A DNA stretch of 64,000 nucleotides from Paracentrotus lividus (lineage: Eukaryota > Echinodermata > Echinoidea > Camarodonta > Echinidae): positions 41,238,204 through 41,302,203 of the forward strand of contig CALNVZ010003426.1 in assembly GCA_940671915.1 (NCBI GenBank). Direction: 5' to 3'. How positions within the stretch are numbered: the first letter of the stretch is position 1; the number at the start of each line of letters is the position of its first letter. Positions 61,157 through 64,000 of the stretch are shown piece by piece. The translations under genes were made by a program, and so were the position numbers. A model generated the notes under the pieces. That model was not told the origin of the DNA, did no database searches, and saw only the letters and a program-made list of their open reading frames with translations.

Positions 61157-62530
61157 AGGGGAGACTGGGGTAATTATGGCCCCGGGGTAATTATGGCCCC
61201 TTTGTCTTTGAGAGCTTATAATTCTTTGCTGCATTACACAATGATAATTTAATTTTTACACATACCTAGCTAAACCCTTCCTACTCTCATATGAGAATAT
61301 GAGAATAAGCCATTTACATGAAATGTTGTGCTTAGGGGAGCCTAAAATGTACGGCAATTACAATTCTGTTCGTTGGAAAGTGGCAACTCTGCTTTTTATG
61401 TGGGGTGTGATATCATTAATCAAAATCATTTAAGATGAAATTTTGATTAAAACTGAAACCATAGGAACTAAAAAACACAACAGAAAAACTTCCACCTGAA
61501 TATCTTCAATAGTAGAGCTGAAAAGGGGGATCAAATTAAAAATGTCATTTGGGGTAATTATGGCCCCCAATGCATAAACAGTGTACAGTCTGTGTCAAAT
61601 AAAATGGTACAGTTGGGAAACATTTTTTTATTGTATGAAGATTAGTAACCACTTTATAATGCTTAGTATTTTCATAAAGCAGGGAAAATGAGCTTTGTTC
61701 TGCAATTTTTTTCATCTCATTTGGTGCAGTAGATCTTGAGATATGATTAGTTTTCTGCAATAATTAAAAATCCATTTTGCACACGCCTTGCCATGCCTTT
61801 GTGTAGGTTTCGAACATAAGCCGCCGAAATTGACCTAAAAGAACAATAGATTTGTGCAGAGTTAAATATCTTGTCTTCACACAAAAGTTAGCATAACTTT
61901 TGTTCTACAAAAGCAAATTATTTGAAATAAATTGTATCAGCAAGAAAAATATATTGGCTTTAATCTGATTCCATATATACATATCCTTTGAAAAGATTTC
62001 ATACCTAATTTATTTTTTCCCTGACTGTACCATTTTTTTGGACACAGACTGTATAAGCGCAGATAAGCGTAGATGGGGACATTAACTTTTACGATTTTGT
62101 CACTTAAATATAAAAAAAACTTTTACGATTTTGTACATAAATATTATGTATTGCTATGATTGCAAAATTTCAACATTTAGGCTGAACCAATTATTGATTA
62201 AACCATTGTTGGTGGTTGATAAGTGTAGGCCTATTAGGAATACCCAACAACATTTATTATACATTACCATCATTAATTAGCATAATATCTTGAATTCATA
62301 CAGTCATTACAATAGGGGCCATAAATACCCCAACCCGTGGGGTAATTATGGCCCCCAAAGTTGTTAACATAACGGTAATTAATATGCAAATGAGAAGTAG
62401 CAGGTTTATATTTTCCTTTGTATATTATAGGTATATGGACCGACTGTGTTTTTACATATTTAGAATATCATTGGACTTTTCATTTAATGGTAGTAATAGG
62501 AAATGTGAAAAAGGGGGCCATAATTACGTC
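61157..62530. mobile_element. TIR element with repeated GGGGTAATTATGGCCCC
   Basis: AGACTGGGGTAATTATGGCC at the left; GGGGGCCATAATTACGTCT at the right. Internal copies at 61554 and 62338. A Tc1/mariner-type MITE is nested at 61586-62051. No open frame recognised. Confidence 0.6.
61586..62051. mobile_element. Tc1/mariner-type MITE, copy 2 (inverted orientation)
   Basis: Same CAGTCTGTGTCAAATAAAAT end as 20618-21053 but in reverse orientation; TA on each side (61584, 62052). It shares TATGAAGATT and AAAGATTTCA-type internal segments and is nested inside the 61157-62530 element. Confidence 0.75.
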
Positions 62531-62721
62531 TACTGCAAGAAGCCGTTCTGCATCCTTCAAAAGAGCAGTAGTCAATGCTATATCATCAGCATAATCTAAA
62601 TCAGTTAAATATTTGTGTTGGTCCCTACTTGTAGACATAGGTTTGATGTCCATTCCTTTTGTTCGTACAGAATCTATTGTAATATCTTAGAATGTAATCT
62701 ACTACACTGAAAACCTAAATG

Positions 62722-63128
62722 GGTTGACCGACTAGCTTTAAAGCTAGTCGTAGTGATGCCCAGACTGACTAGCTTTAAAGCTAGTCAGTCACGACGGACT
62801 AGCTTTCCTTCAACACAATCCGCTTATTACGGACTAGCTTTAAAGCTCGTCCGTCTCTAAGGACTAGCTTGAAAGCTAGTCCGTCAAGTTAGTCGGTCAC
62901 GACGGACTAGTTTTAATGCTAGTCGGTCACGACGGACTAGCTTTAAAGCTAGTCCGTTTTGACCGACTAGTTTGATGGACTAGCATAAAAGCTAGTCGTA
63001 GTGATGCCCAGACTGACGAGCTTTGATGCAGGACTAGCTTTACAGCTAGTCCGTCAAGATGTCAAAACTAGTCAGTCGCGCTTGTCTGTCGCGATGTTCT
63101 TACTTCTGTCTTGACCGACTAGCATTAC
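62722..63128. repeat. Cluster of ACTAGCTTTAAAGCTAGT palindromes
   Basis: Perfect or near-perfect palindromes of the form GGACTAGCTTTAAAGCTAGTC at about 62728, 62768, 62832, 62861, 62905, 62935, 62979 and 63033, separated by CGGTCACGACGG or GTAGTGATGCCCAGACTG. AGTGATGCCCAGACTGAC occurs twice. No terminal partner identified. Confidence 0.85.
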
Positions 63129-63449
63129 GAAATAGCTTAATATGGCTTCATCAGCCTGTCAAATCTGAAATATGAGAAAACATTTTAAAGATACGATTAT
63201 TTTTTTTCCACAAAAATTCAAGAATTCAAGCCAAAATCATTTTATTATGATGATATCAGAATACAGGAATTAATACAGGAGGCACAATTAGTTAACATTA
63301 TGGCAATTATCAAATAATGTGATGTTGAAATTTAATTTGGAAAATCAAATGTGAAATAATTACACTGAAGCCCGGCCAAACAAACAAGTTAGATGCAATC
63401 CATAACGCTAATAATATGCATTTTGAATTTATACTTTATATGCTTGCTT

Positions 63450-63640
63450 CCAGTGCGGCGATTTGATGTCACGACTGGGGGGGGGGGGGCTTAAAATAGC
63501 ATTTAGCATTATATTCAACATACATTTTGCCTCTTTATTAGCTTCACTAGCTGATCACTTTAAAAATCAAGGGGGACGATCCCAGAAAAAAAATCGAGGG
63601 TGAAACGGTCCCCACTGTCCCCCGGGCTTCCCCGCCAATG
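63450..63640. repeat. Dispersed repeat, copy 2
   Basis: GCGGCGATTTGATGTCACGA, TACATTTTGCCTCTTTATTA and AAATCGAGGGTGAAACGG parallel 46490-46800. Confidence 0.7.
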
Positions 63641-64000
63641 GCTTGCATCATCATTGTCTTGTTTGTTGTAAGCCAGCCTATTTTTGCATTTTCTACGTAT
63701 ATCTTTCTTGAGAGCCACCTCAGACTGAATCCCGCAATCGCGCCTCTAATCCAATATTCTGTTCTTTCAGATAGTAATCTAAAAGAAATAGTGGCACATA
63801 TAATTCTTAGAATTAGAATTGAATTCAATATTTAATGTTGCTAGTATTATCGTTGTCAGTAACACACACGCAATTTATAGATTAATTTGGCAAGACAGAA
63901 TTTAATTCGTGTTGGTGATTATAGTATTAATCCATGTGAAAAAATAACGATATCTATGAACTGAAAAATAAGGAATTAAAAAAGAGTACTTACACATATC

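Overview
This is eukaryotic, AT-rich, intron-rich DNA from an animal. It is most likely a marine invertebrate deuterostome such as an echinoderm, but species level is a guess. The reasons are split genes with GT-AG introns, a synaptotagmin gene, many short terminal-inverted-repeat (TIR) transposons, very common TACATGTA palindromes, long AT/GA microsatellites, and no bacterial-style gene packing.

Layout. 1-30241: no gene seen; AT-rich non-coding DNA, presumably intron or upstream sequence of the synaptotagmin gene, with simple repeats and dispersed elements. These include TIR elements at 2580-3143, 14602-15461, 16522-16724, 17889-18045 and 20618-21053, a 2-kb element built from a ~155-bp tandem repeat at 11559-13558, and two opposite-facing copies of a ~350-bp repeat at 7968 and 25270. 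30242-37600 (+): the 3' part of a synaptotagmin-7 gene in six phase-compatible exons (321 residues visible). It carries both C2 domains with all ten calcium-ligand aspartates. The membrane-anchor exons are not in view. Its introns hold at least four MITE families, some nested. 37601-44422: 3' flank without a recognised gene, a decayed tRNA-Thr(AGU)-like sequence (40921-40994, minus) and inverted repeats.

44953-60434: a large PIF/Harbinger-type element or nested cluster of such elements. Its outer ends are inverted copies of GGGTGGTATCTCAC. It contains two apparently intact split genes facing each other: a five-exon HARBI1-like DDE transposase (355 aa, +, 47499-55149) and a three-exon Myb/SANT-like DNA-binding protein (276 aa, -, 57030-59293). 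This is the two-gene set known for animal Harbinger transposons, where the Myb-like protein assists the transposase. The same end sequence recurs inside as complete small non-autonomous elements (48412-48635, 48639-48993, 55329-56533 and probably 44953-47160). These are packed with the palindrome GGAGACGTCTCC and variants. Introns carry further nested repeats: two antiparallel ~33-bp 'GGCGCC' minisatellites, an array of GC-rich palindromes, and a ~400-bp fold-back.

60435-64000: another MITE, decayed non-LTR reverse-transcriptase fragments, a TIR element with a nested Tc1/mariner-type MITE, and a cluster of GGACTAGCTTTAAAGCTAGTC-type palindromes.

All calls come from reading the sequence; no alignment or folding was run.
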